Positions 1-6,623 of a stretch of 52,921 bases of DNA are shown one piece after another. The stretch comes from Actinacidiphila acidipaludis (GTDB taxonomy: Bacteria; Actinomycetota; Actinomycetes; Streptomycetales; Streptomycetaceae), in contig NZ_JAINZZ010000057.1 of NCBI RefSeq assembly GCF_019890725.1, forward strand, positions 1 through 52,921. Direction: 5' to 3'. Within the stretch, counting starts at the first letter, position 1. Each line of letters starts with the position of its first letter. The notes under the pieces are model-generated. The model was not told where the DNA came from and did no database searches. It was given only the letters and a program-made list of their open reading frames with translations. The position numbers and the translations under genes were made by a program.

Positions 1-16
1 TCGGTGACCCAGGAGC

Positions 17-679
17 TCATGGTGTGCGGCGCGTGGGCGTGCAGGTAGCCGTACTGGACGCCGCCCCCGGCACGGCCCGTAGTCCGGGCAGCTCCGGCGC
101 CCCGGCGACGACGCCGACGAGGCGCACGCACACCAGCGCGTGCGCCTCGTCCGCGTCGTCGCCGAGCGCCGCCCGCAGGGCGTCCTCCGCCTCGTCGCGG
201 CCGGCCCGCGAGCCCGCGGTGAGCAGGGCCCGCAGCGCCGTCCCGGCGCCGGATCCGGCGCGGGACGCGGCGGCGAGCCGCGCGCCGATCCTCGCGGCGA
301 CCGCCATCGCCGCGGCGAGCTGCGCCTCGGTGTGCTCGGCCTCGTCCAGCAGCCACACGTAGCCGTAGACCACGCCGCCGTGGCGCACCGGCAGGCACAG
401 CCGCCCGCGGAAGACCCCCGCGGAGGGCACCGCCGGGATGCGCACCGGGCCGGTGGCGCGGGCGATGCCGAACCGCTCGAACCACGCGCGGACCTCGGCC
501 GTGGAGCGGCGGGTCAGAATGGACCGGGTCCGCACGGGGTCCATGGCCGCGTCGTCCTCGCTGTCGTGCACCCCGAACGCGATCAGCCGGAAGTCCCGGT
601 CCTCCAGGGTCGCGGGCGCGCCGAGCAGCGCCGACACCTCGTCGACGAGCTCCTGGAAGTCCCCGTACTCACCGGCCAC
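17..679 (-). CDS. PucR/CdaR-type transcriptional regulator, probably frameshifted or truncated near the window edge
   Basis: N-terminal sensory part of a PucR-family activator divergent from proline dehydrogenase, so a likely local regulator of proline catabolism. The segment with MDPVRTRSILTRR and VRIPAVPSAGVFRGRLCLPV resembles the GAF-like input domain of Streptomyces PucR proteins. The C-terminal helix-turn-helix normally found near residue 350 is missing, because this frame stops at 17-19 after only 220 residues. From about position 59 leftwards a different minus frame (VQYGYLHAHAPHTMSSWVT) looks more protein-like, which suggests a frameshift at 60-110. I chose GTG 679 because VAGEYGDFQELVDEV matches how I recall homologues starting; ATG 706 and GTG 697 are in frame upstream but fall in or beside an inverted repeat. 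Confidence 0.6.
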   Translation of the reverse strand: MAGEYGDFQELVDEVSALLGAPATLEDRDFRLIAFGVHDSEDDAAMDPVRTRSILTRRSTAEVRAWFERFGIARATGPVRIPAVPSAGVFRGRLCLPVRHGGVVYGYVWLLDEAEHTEAQLAAAMAVAARIGARLAAASRAGSGAGTALRALLTAGSRAGRDEAEDALRAALGDDADEAHALVCVRLVGVVAGAPELPGLRAVPGAASSTATCTPTRRTP

Positions 680-700
680 GCGCCCATTGTCGCGCACCTC

Positions 701-720
701 CCTCATACATCTGTATGAGG
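701..720. promoter_or_regulatory. Inverted repeat between pucR and putA, candidate operator
   Basis: Perfect 9-bp arms CCTCATACA and TGTATGAGG separated by TC. It lies just upstream of the favoured start of the PucR-type gene and about 120 bp upstream of putA, the usual place for a site bound by a divergently encoded regulator. A shorter palindrome, GACAGCTGTC, lies at 739-748. Function is inferred from position and symmetry only. Confidence 0.5.
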
Positions 721-842
721 GACCGCACCCGGATGCGTGACAGCTGTCGGTGGTCCCGCGGGGTAGCCGCTCCTTAGATTCACGGTGACGGCGCGCGTCC
801 GCCGCACCGTTCCGCCGAACCCGCATGTCCGAAGGAGCCACC

Positions 843-1772
843 GTGCTCGGTCCCGTGTTGCTCGCCGCCTCGCGCAGCGACCGTATGCGCCGCGTCGTCG
901 CCGCCGCACCCGTCACCCGTCCCGTGGTGAAGCGTTTCATCGCCGGTGACGAGCTGCACCCCGCGATGGACACCGTGCGCGGCCTGACCACCGCCGGTCT
1001 GGACGTCACCCTGGACCACCTCGGCGAGGACGTCACCGACCGGGCCACCGCCCAGGCCACCCGCGACGCCTACCTGCGTCTGCTGGAGACCCTGCGCAAG
1101 GACGACCTCGGCCCGCGCGCCGAGGTGTCGGTGAAGCTCTCCGCCTTCGGCCAGGCGCTGCCCGACGGCGGCCACGACATCGCGCTGGCAGGAGTCCGCG
1201 AGGTCGCCGAGCTGGCCACCGAGATCGGCACCACGGTCACCCTGGACATGGAGGACCACACCACGATCGACTCCACCCTGGCCATCCTGCACGAGCTGCG
1301 CCGCGAGCACCCGGGGACCGGCGCGGTGCTGCAGTCCTACCTGTTCAGGACCGAGGAGGACGCCCGCGCGCTGGCGGTGTCCGGCTCGCGCGTCCGCCTG
1401 GTGAAGGGCGCCTACAAGGAGCCCGCGCGCGTGGCCTTCCAGGACAAGAAGGACGTGGACCGCGCGTACGTGCGTGTGCTGCGCACCCTCTTCGAGGGCC
1501 AGGGCTACCCGATGGTCGGCTCGCACGACCCGCGCATGATCGCCATCGCCCAGGACCTCGCCGCCCGCAACCACCGGTCAGCCGGCTCCTACGAGTTCCA
1601 GATGCTCTACGGCATCCGCACCGCCGAGCAGCGGCGCCTCGCGGACGAGGGCGAGCGCATGCGCATCTACGTGCCCTACGGCGCAGACTGGTACGGGTAC
1701 TTCATGCGCCGCCTGGCGGAGCGACCGGCCAACCTCGCCTTCTTCCTCCGCTCCTTCCTCCCCGCCCGCTGA
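843..1772 (+). CDS. putA: Proline dehydrogenase (monofunctional)
   Basis: Oxidises L-proline to 1-pyrroline-5-carboxylate with FAD, the first step of proline use as carbon and nitrogen source. The 309-residue product has the PRODH barrel signatures: TLDMEDHTTID, VLQSYLFRTEEDA, RLVKGAYKEP, SHDPRMIAIA and, near the C terminus, RIYVPYGADWYGYFMRRLAERP. Length fits the monofunctional actinobacterial form rather than the giant fused PutA. The GTG at 843 is chosen because GAAGGAG lies at the right distance (831-837) and homologues start at (M)LGPV; an in-frame ATG at 825 has no comparable site. pruA follows after 26 bp, so the pair is probably one operon. Confidence 0.95.
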   Translation: MLGPVLLAASRSDRMRRVVAAAPVTRPVVKRFIAGDELHPAMDTVRGLTTAGLDVTLDHLGEDVTDRATAQATRDAYLRLLETLRKDDLGPRAEVSVKLSAFGQALPDGGHDIALAGVREVAELATEIGTTVTLDMEDHTTIDSTLAILHELRREHPGTGAVLQSYLFRTEEDARALAVSGSRVRLVKGAYKEPARVAFQDKKDVDRAYVRVLRTLFEGQGYPMVGSHDPRMIAIAQDLAARNHRSAGSYEFQMLYGIRTAEQRRLADEGERMRIYVPYGADWYGYFMRRLAERPANLAFFLRSFLPAR

Positions 1773-1798
1773 CCCGAATCCCACGAGGAGAACGCTCC

Positions 1799-3430
1799 AT
1801 GGACGCTGTGACCCAGGTCCCCGCGCCGGTCAACGAGCCGGTGCACAGCTACGCGCCCGGCAGCCCGGAACGCGCCCGGCTGGAGGCCAAGCTCAAGGAG
1901 CTGGCCGGCAACCCGGTCGACCTGCCGATGTTCATCGGCGGCGAGGAGCGCATGGGCGGGGGAGAGCGCTTCGACGTCGTCCAGCCGCACAACCACGGCG
2001 CGCGCCTGGGCACATACGCCAACGCCACCACCCAGGACGCGCAGGACGCGATCGACGCGGCGCTGGCCGCGGCGCCGGCCTGGCGTGCCATGTCCTTCGA
2101 CGACCGCGCCGCGATCATCCTGCGGGCCGCGGAGCTGCTGGCCGGTCCCTGGCGGGAGACGGTGGCGGCGTCCACCATGCTCGGCCAGTCCAAGACCGCG
2201 CAGCAGGCGGAGATCGACAGCCCCTGCGAGCTGGTCGACTTCTGGCGGTTCAACGTGCACTACGCCCGGCAGATCCTCGCCGAGCAGCCGGTCGCCAACG
2301 CGCCCGGCGTGTGGAACCGGCTGGACCACCGTCCGCTCGAGGGCTTCGTCTACGCCATCACGCCGTTCAACTTCACCGCGATCGCCGGCAACCTGCCCAC
2401 CGCGCCCGCGCTGATGGGCAACGTCGTGGTCTGGAAGCCGTCCCCGACGCAGACGCACTCGGCCGTGCTGCTGATGAAGCTGCTGAAGGAGGCAGGCCTC
2501 CCGGACGGCGTCATCAACCTCGTCACCGGCGACGGCATCGCCGTCTCCGACGTGGCGCTGCAGCACCCGGAGCTGGCCGGCATCCACTTCACCGGCTCGA
2601 CCCGCACCTTCCAGTACCTGTGGCGCACGGTCGGCGAGAACATCGAGCGGTACCGCTCCTACCCGCGGATCGTCGGCGAGACCGGCGGCAAGGACTTCGT
2701 GGTCGCGCACCCCTCCGCCGACCCCGCGGTGCTCAAGACCGCGCTGACCCGCGGCTCCTTCGAGTACCAGGGCCAGAAGTGCTCGGCCTCCTCCCGCGCG
2801 TACATCCCGCGCTCGATCTGGGAGAACGGCTTCAAGGAGGAGTTCGCCGCCGAGGTCGACGGGCTCACCATGGGCGACGTCACCGACCTCACCAACTTCC
2901 TCGGCGCCGTCATCGACGAGCGGGCCTTCGCCAAGAACAAGGCCGCCATCGACCGTGCCGCGGCCGACCCGACCGTCGAGGTCGTGGCCGGCGGCACCTA
3001 CGACGACTCGGTCGGCTGGTTCGTCCGCCCGACGGTCCTGGTCTCCACCGACCCGGAGAACGAGATCTTCCGCGAGGAGTACTTCGGCCCGGTCCTGGGC
3101 GTGTACGTCTACGACGACGCCGACTTCGAGGCGATGCTCACGCAGATGGAGTCGGTGTCGGCGTACGGCCTCACCGGTGCGGTCATCGCCCGGGACCGTG
3201 CCGCGGCGGCGCACGTGATGGAGCGGCTGCGGTTCGCGGCCGGCAACTTCTACATCAACGACAAGTCCACCGGCGCGGTCGTCGGCCAGCAGCCGTTCGG
3301 CGGCGGCCGTGCCTCCGGCACCAACGACAAGGCCGGTGCCGCGCAGAACCTGATGCGCTGGACGTCGACCCGCGCCATCAAGGAGACGCTGGTCCCGCCG
3401 ACCGACTACCACTACCCGCACCAGGGCTGA
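1799..3430 (+). CDS. pruA: L-glutamate gamma-semialdehyde (1-pyrroline-5-carboxylate) dehydrogenase
   Basis: Second enzyme of proline catabolism: NAD-dependent oxidation of glutamate semialdehyde to glutamate. The 543-residue aldehyde dehydrogenase has the cofactor and active-site elements in order: ITPFNFTAIAGNLP, FTGSTRTFQYL, ETGGKDF, the catalytic cysteine at about residue 328 in QGQKCSASSRAY, EEYFGPVLGVYVY and QQPFGGGRASGTNDKAG. These are typical of the RocA/PruA type. The start has an upstream ACGAGGAG at 1785-1792. It sits 26 bp after putA with no terminator between, and a GC-rich hairpin follows the stop. Confidence 0.96.
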   Translation: MDAVTQVPAPVNEPVHSYAPGSPERARLEAKLKELAGNPVDLPMFIGGEERMGGGERFDVVQPHNHGARLGTYANATTQDAQDAIDAALAAAPAWRAMSFDDRAAIILRAAELLAGPWRETVAASTMLGQSKTAQQAEIDSPCELVDFWRFNVHYARQILAEQPVANAPGVWNRLDHRPLEGFVYAITPFNFTAIAGNLPTAPALMGNVVVWKPSPTQTHSAVLLMKLLKEAGLPDGVINLVTGDGIAVSDVALQHPELAGIHFTGSTRTFQYLWRTVGENIERYRSYPRIVGETGGKDFVVAHPSADPAVLKTALTRGSFEYQGQKCSASSRAYIPRSIWENGFKEEFAAEVDGLTMGDVTDLTNFLGAVIDERAFAKNKAAIDRAAADPTVEVVAGGTYDDSVGWFVRPTVLVSTDPENEIFREEYFGPVLGVYVYDDADFEAMLTQMESVSAYGLTGAVIARDRAAAAHVMERLRFAAGNFYINDKSTGAVVGQQPFGGGRASGTNDKAGAAQNLMRWTSTRAIKETLVPPTDYHYPHQG

Positions 3431-3450
3431 CCGCCCCGGTCGCTCCTTCC

Positions 3451-3477
3451 GGGGCCCGCCCTTCGGGCGCGGGCCCC
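3451..3477 (+). terminator. GC-rich hairpin after pruA
   Basis: GGGGCCCGC and GCGGGCCCC form the outer stem around a CC-TTCG-GG core with a small bulge. There is no T-run. This is a plausible actinobacterial terminator for putA-pruA. Confidence 0.5.
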
Positions 3478-3810
3478 GGCCCCCCGGCCACCGCCCCCGC
3501 CTCCGGTCTCCCCCTCCGGACACGGGGGCGGTTTCCATGTCCCGGGGGCCGCGTCCGCCCTCGCGCGGACGTCTCCGGGGCCCCCGAGGGTGATCGTCGT
3601 CTCAGATAGTAGGAAGTCCGAGTAATTGTGGAGACAGGACGAAGCCGCTGACCTAGCGTGGTAACAAGCCGAACGTTCCACGCTCGACCGAGCGAGCGGC
3701 GGATGCGCGCAAGGCGCCCTCTTCAGCGGGTCACCCCCCGCGGCGCCGGCCCACCGCCCGCGTTCCATGGCAGCCCCATCTCCTCCGATTTCCCAGTGGA
3801 GTTGATCCCC
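3478..3810 (+). other. Intergenic stretch with AT-rich island and possible promoter
   Basis: No convincing gene. Around 3598-3664 the base composition drops sharply. GTCTC at the start of this island pairs with GAGAC some 30 bases later. A possible -10 TAGCGT lies at 3653-3658 with GGAGAC about 18 bp upstream, which would give a leader of roughly 145 nt before the small ORF at 3811. An in-frame GTG at 3658 would extend that ORF to 82 residues, but the extension overlaps the putative -10 and its composition is poor. Confidence 0.4.
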
Positions 3811-3906
3811 ATGGACGAGACCGCACGCCAGAACGCCCTCCGTGCCCTGCAGCGCTCGATGGACCGCCGCGACAACGGCGGCAGCACCGGTCACGAGCGC
3901 GGCTGA
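3811..3906 (+). CDS. Small hypothetical protein (31 aa)
   Basis: A short ORF beginning MDETARQNALRALQRSMDRRDN with good codon bias. It has GTGGAG at 3795-3800, about 10 bp before the ATG. The product is predicted to be one amphipathic helix followed by a Gly/Asn/Ser tail. No domain is recognised and there is no run of branched-chain residues, so it does not look like an attenuator peptide for the downstream leuB, which has its own promoter 100 bp further on. The long upstream leader suggests it may be independently controlled. It could be non-coding. Confidence 0.45.
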   Translation: MDETARQNALRALQRSMDRRDNGGSTGHERG

Positions 3907-3980
3907 ACCCGCCCCGGCAGGTGCCGCCGGTCCCGCACGCAGCCGCGCCCCGACACGCATGTCCGGCATGCGGACGGGCC

Positions 3981-4009
3981 GTGTCAGGGGATGGGACGGG
4001 GAGTAGGGT
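3981..4009 (+). promoter_or_regulatory. leuB promoter (leaderless)
   Basis: -35 candidate GTGTCA (3981-3986), 17-bp spacer, -10 TAGGGT (4004-4009), then 6 bp to the ATG at 4016. Transcription would start at the start codon, giving a leaderless mRNA. No Shine-Dalgarno sequence is present. Confidence 0.65.
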
Positions 4010-4015
4010 GCGGAC

Positions 4016-5059
4016 ATGTCTCGCAGCCTCAGCCTCGCAGTCATTCCCGGCGACGGAATCGGCCAGGAAGTCGTCACCGAAGGTCTCAAGGTCCTCTCCG
4101 CCGCGCTTCCGCAGGACGTGAAGCTGGAGACCAAGGAGTACGACTTCGGCGCGAAGCGGTACCACGCGACCGGCCAGACCCTCACCGACGACGACCTCGC
4201 CGAGCTGAAGGTCCACGACGCGATCCTGCTCGGTGCCATCGGCGACCCCTCCGTGCCCTCCGGGGTGCTGGAGCGCGGCTTCCTGCTGAAGCTCCGCTTC
4301 GCCTTCGACCACCACGTCAACCTGCGCCCGAGCAAGCTCTTCCCGGGCGTGGGGACGCCGCTGGCCGGCAGCCCGGCCATCGACTTCGTGGTGGTCCGCG
4401 AGGGCACCGAGGGCCCGTACACCGGCAACGGCGGCACCATCAGGACCGGTACCCCGCAGGAGGTCGCCACCGAGGTCAGCCTGAACACCGCGTACGGCAT
4501 CGAGCGCGTGGTGCGGGACGCCTACGCCCGCGCGCAGGCCCGCCCGCGCAAGAAGCTGACCCTGGTGCACAAGAACAACGTCCTGGTGCACGCCGGCCGG
4601 CTGTGGACCCGGATCTTCGAGGCGGTCGGCGCGGAGTACCCGGACGTCACCACCGACTACCTGCACGTGGACGCGGCGACGATCTTCCTCGTCACGCAGC
4701 CCGAGCGGTTCGACGTGATCGTCACCGACAACCTGTTCGGCGACATCATCACCGACCTCGCCGCGGCCGTCTCCGGCGGCATCGGCGTGGCGGCCAGCGG
4801 CAACATCAACCCCGGCCGCGCGTTCCCCTCGATGTTCGAGCCGGTGCACGGCTCCGCGCCGGACATCGCGGGCCAGTCCAAGGCCGACCCCACCGCGACC
4901 GTGCTCTCCGTCGCCCTGCTCCTGCGGCACCTCGGCTACGACACGGAGGCCGACCGGATCGACGCGGCGGTCCAGACCGACCTCGCCGAGCGTTCCGGCA
5001 GGCCGGCGCGCAGCACGGTGGAGATCGGCGACGCGCTGGCGGCCCGGGTCGCAGGCTGA
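4016..5059 (+). CDS. leuB: 3-isopropylmalate dehydrogenase
   Basis: Oxidatively decarboxylates 3-isopropylmalate to 2-ketoisocaproate with NAD in leucine synthesis. The 347 residues include the N-terminal VIPGDGIGQEV, the substrate-binding helix LKLRFAFDHHVNLRP, the Asp-bearing NLFGDIITDLAAAVSGGIG and MFEPVHGSAPDIAGQSKADPTA that forms the NAD pocket. Length is that of the short actinobacterial LeuB group. The start is set by the leaderless promoter. ilvE follows 120 bp downstream with a palindrome between, so it may be separately transcribed. leuC and leuD of the same pathway lie about 25 kb away in this window. Confidence 0.96.
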   Translation: MSRSLSLAVIPGDGIGQEVVTEGLKVLSAALPQDVKLETKEYDFGAKRYHATGQTLTDDDLAELKVHDAILLGAIGDPSVPSGVLERGFLLKLRFAFDHHVNLRPSKLFPGVGTPLAGSPAIDFVVVREGTEGPYTGNGGTIRTGTPQEVATEVSLNTAYGIERVVRDAYARAQARPRKKLTLVHKNNVLVHAGRLWTRIFEAVGAEYPDVTTDYLHVDAATIFLVTQPERFDVIVTDNLFGDIITDLAAAVSGGIGVAASGNINPGRAFPSMFEPVHGSAPDIAGQSKADPTATVLSVALLLRHLGYDTEADRIDAAVQTDLAERSGRPARSTVEIGDALAARVAG

Positions 5060-5131
5060 CCCCCGCCCGGAGGTAGGTCCCCGGCCCCGCCGCTGCGATA
5101 ATCGGTGGCGGGGCCGCAGCGCGGCGGGAAA

Positions 5132-5145
5132 CTAGGACGTCCTAG
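5132..5145. promoter_or_regulatory. 14-bp perfect palindrome upstream of ilvE
   Basis: CTAGGACGTCCTAG lies 34 bp before the ilvE start codon and about 30 bp after a -10-like GATAAT at 5096-5101. It is probably in the 5' untranslated region or just downstream of the transcription start, a position expected for a repressor operator. I do not recognise the cognate regulator. Confidence 0.5.
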
Positions 5146-5179
5146 CAGTCGGACGGCAGCAGACGGTGAAGGAACACAT

Positions 5180-6268
5180 ATGACGACGCCCACGATCGAG
5201 CTCAAGCCCTCGTCCCACCCCCTGGCCGACGCCGAACGCAACGCGATCCTCGGCAGCCCCGGGTTCGGCCGCCACTTCACCGACCACATGGTCACCATCA
5301 AGTGGACCGAGGGCCGCGGCTGGCACGACGCGCAGCTCGTCCCGTACGCGCCGCTGTCGATCGACCCGGCGAACATGACGCTGCACTACGCGCAGACGAT
5401 CTTCGAGGGCCTCAAGGCGTACCGCCAGCCCGACGGCAGCGTCGCCACGTTCCGGCCGGAGGCCAACGCCCGCCGCTTCCAGGCCTCGGCCCGCCGGCTG
5501 GCGATGCCCGAGCTGCCGGTCGAGACGTTCATCGAGGCGTGCGACGTGCTGGTGCGGCAGGACAAGGCGTGGGTGCCGACCGAGGGCGAGGCGTCGCTCT
5601 ACCTGCGGCCTTTCATGTTCGCCTCCGAGGTGGGCCTCGGGGTGCGGCCGGCCAACGAGTACCTGTTCCTGGTGATCGCGTCCCCCGCCGGCGCGTACTT
5701 CTCCGGCGGCGTCAAGCCGGTGTCGGTGTGGCTGTCCGAGGAGTACGTGCGCGCCGCGCCCGGCGGCACCGGCGCCGCCAAGACCGGCGGCAACTACGCC
5801 GCCTCCCTCGTCGCCCAGGCGCAGGCCATCGAGCACGGCTGCGACCAGGTGGTGTGGCTGGACGCGATCGAGCGGCGCTGGATCGAGGAGATGGGCGGGA
5901 TGAACCTGTACTTCGTGTACGGGAACCGCATCGTCACCCCGGAGCTGTCCGGCTCGCTGCTGCCCGGGATCACCCGCGACTCGCTGCTGAACATCGCCGC
6001 GGACCTCGGCTACGAGGTGGCCGAGGGCCGGATCAGCGTGGACGACTGGAAGCGGGGGAACGAGGACGGCTCGCTGACCGAGGTGTTCGCCTGCGGCACG
6101 GCCGCGGTGATCACCCCCGTCGGCTCGGTGAAGTCCACCCGGGCGGACTGGTCCGTCGCGGACGGCCGGCCGGGCGAGGTCACCATGCGGTTGCGTGAGG
6201 CGCTGCTGGACATCCAGACCGGGCGGGCGGCCGACGCGCACCACTGGATGCACCCCCTCGGCGACTAG
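5180..6268 (+). CDS. ilvE: Branched-chain amino acid aminotransferase
   Basis: PLP-dependent transaminase for the last step of leucine, isoleucine and valine synthesis and the first step of their breakdown. The 362-residue protein is of the class IV large type. Motifs are LHYAQTIFEGLKAYR, the PLP lysine at residue 201 in GGTGAAKTGGNYAAS, EMGGMNLYFVY and VFACGTAAVITPVGS. ATG 5180 is preceded by GAAGGA at 5168-5173; the in-frame upstream codons from 5105 lack homologous sequence and cover the palindrome. Context with leuB and cimA supports a branched-chain role. Confidence 0.95.
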   Translation: MTTPTIELKPSSHPLADAERNAILGSPGFGRHFTDHMVTIKWTEGRGWHDAQLVPYAPLSIDPANMTLHYAQTIFEGLKAYRQPDGSVATFRPEANARRFQASARRLAMPELPVETFIEACDVLVRQDKAWVPTEGEASLYLRPFMFASEVGLGVRPANEYLFLVIASPAGAYFSGGVKPVSVWLSEEYVRAAPGGTGAAKTGGNYAASLVAQAQAIEHGCDQVVWLDAIERRWIEEMGGMNLYFVYGNRIVTPELSGSLLPGITRDSLLNIAADLGYEVAEGRISVDDWKRGNEDGSLTEVFACGTAAVITPVGSVKSTRADWSVADGRPGEVTMRLREALLDIQTGRAADAHHWMHPLGD

Positions 6269-6280
6269 AGCCGCCGCTCT

Positions 6281-6307
6281 CCCCGCGGTCCGCGGAGGGC
6301 CGCGGGG
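6281..6307 (+). terminator. Possible terminator hairpin after ilvE
   Basis: CCCCGCGG (6281-6288) can pair with CCGCGGGG (6300-6307) around an 11-nt loop. There is no T-run, so support is moderate. Confidence 0.35.
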
Positions 6308-6321
6308 GGTGTTCGGATGGT

Positions 6322-6360
6322 GAGACCGGGGTCTCGCTGGACCCCGAGGTGTGGCACACT
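6322..6360 (+). promoter_or_regulatory. cimA leader promoter with 14-bp palindrome
   Basis: GAGACCGGGGTCTC (6322-6335) is a perfect palindrome lying where the -35 region would be. A -10-like CACACT lies at 6355-6360, 7 bp before the leader peptide ATG at 6368, implying a leaderless transcript. The overlapping palindrome suggests a second layer of control by a repressor or activator. Confidence 0.5.
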
Positions 6361-6367
6361 GCCAATC

Positions 6368-6418
6368 ATGTCCGCCCGCGTCATGATTATTGGCCGCAGG
6401 CACGCCGGTCCGCAGTGA
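6368..6418 (+). CDS. Putative cimA attenuator leader peptide (16 aa)
   Basis: Reads M-S-A-R-V-M-I-I-G-R-R-H-A-G-P-Q-stop. Isoleucine residues 7 and 8 use two consecutive ATT codons, which are very rare in a genome of this GC content, next to a Val and a Met codon. The ORF sits 6 nt from a -10-like element and is followed by a pause-type hairpin (6423-6438) and an intrinsic terminator (6470-6495), 205 nt before cimA. This is the classical layout for ribosome-mediated attenuation. Leader peptides for branched-chain amino acid genes are known in actinobacteria; the assignment to isoleucine sensing is my inference. Confidence 0.7.
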   Translation: MSARVMIIGRRHAGPQ

Positions 6419-6422
6419 CGCC

Positions 6423-6438
6423 CCACTGACCCCAGTGG
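6423..6438 (+). promoter_or_regulatory. Pause-type hairpin of the cimA attenuator
   Basis: CCACTG (6423-6428) and CAGTGG (6433-6438) form a perfect 6-bp stem with loop ACCC. It starts 5 nt after the leader stop codon, where a transcription pause hairpin is expected. Confidence 0.5.
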
Positions 6439-6469
6439 AACGCCACCGTGTCCCAGACCCGCGTGCAGA

Positions 6470-6495
6470 CCTCTCGCATCCGCGAGGGGTTTTTT
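6470..6495 (+). terminator. Intrinsic attenuator terminator upstream of cimA
   Basis: CCTCTCGC (6470-6477) pairs with GCGAGGGG (6482-6489), with one T-G wobble, around loop ATCC. Six T residues (6490-6495) follow directly. A canonical T-tract is unusual in this GC-rich window and supports a real, regulated terminator. Confidence 0.8.
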
Positions 6496-6623
6496 CGTTT
6501 CCCGGCCCATCCGCGCCGGAGGCGAAACCGCACGCGGTGGCTGGGGGCAAGTGGAGTCGGTCCACCGGGCGACTTCAGGATCGCCCGGAGGAAACCCACC
6601 CACCTGACAGGAGTTAGACAGCT

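Noticed and set aside
1676..3538. A 620-codon minus-strand frame opposite pruA
   Set aside because: Composition (G, R, V, H, D) is typical of antisense frames in GC-rich DNA; pruA on the plus strand has full homology.
5096..5101. GATAAT as a firm ilvE -10 element
   Set aside because: No convincing -35 at 17-19 bp was found, so it is mentioned only as context.
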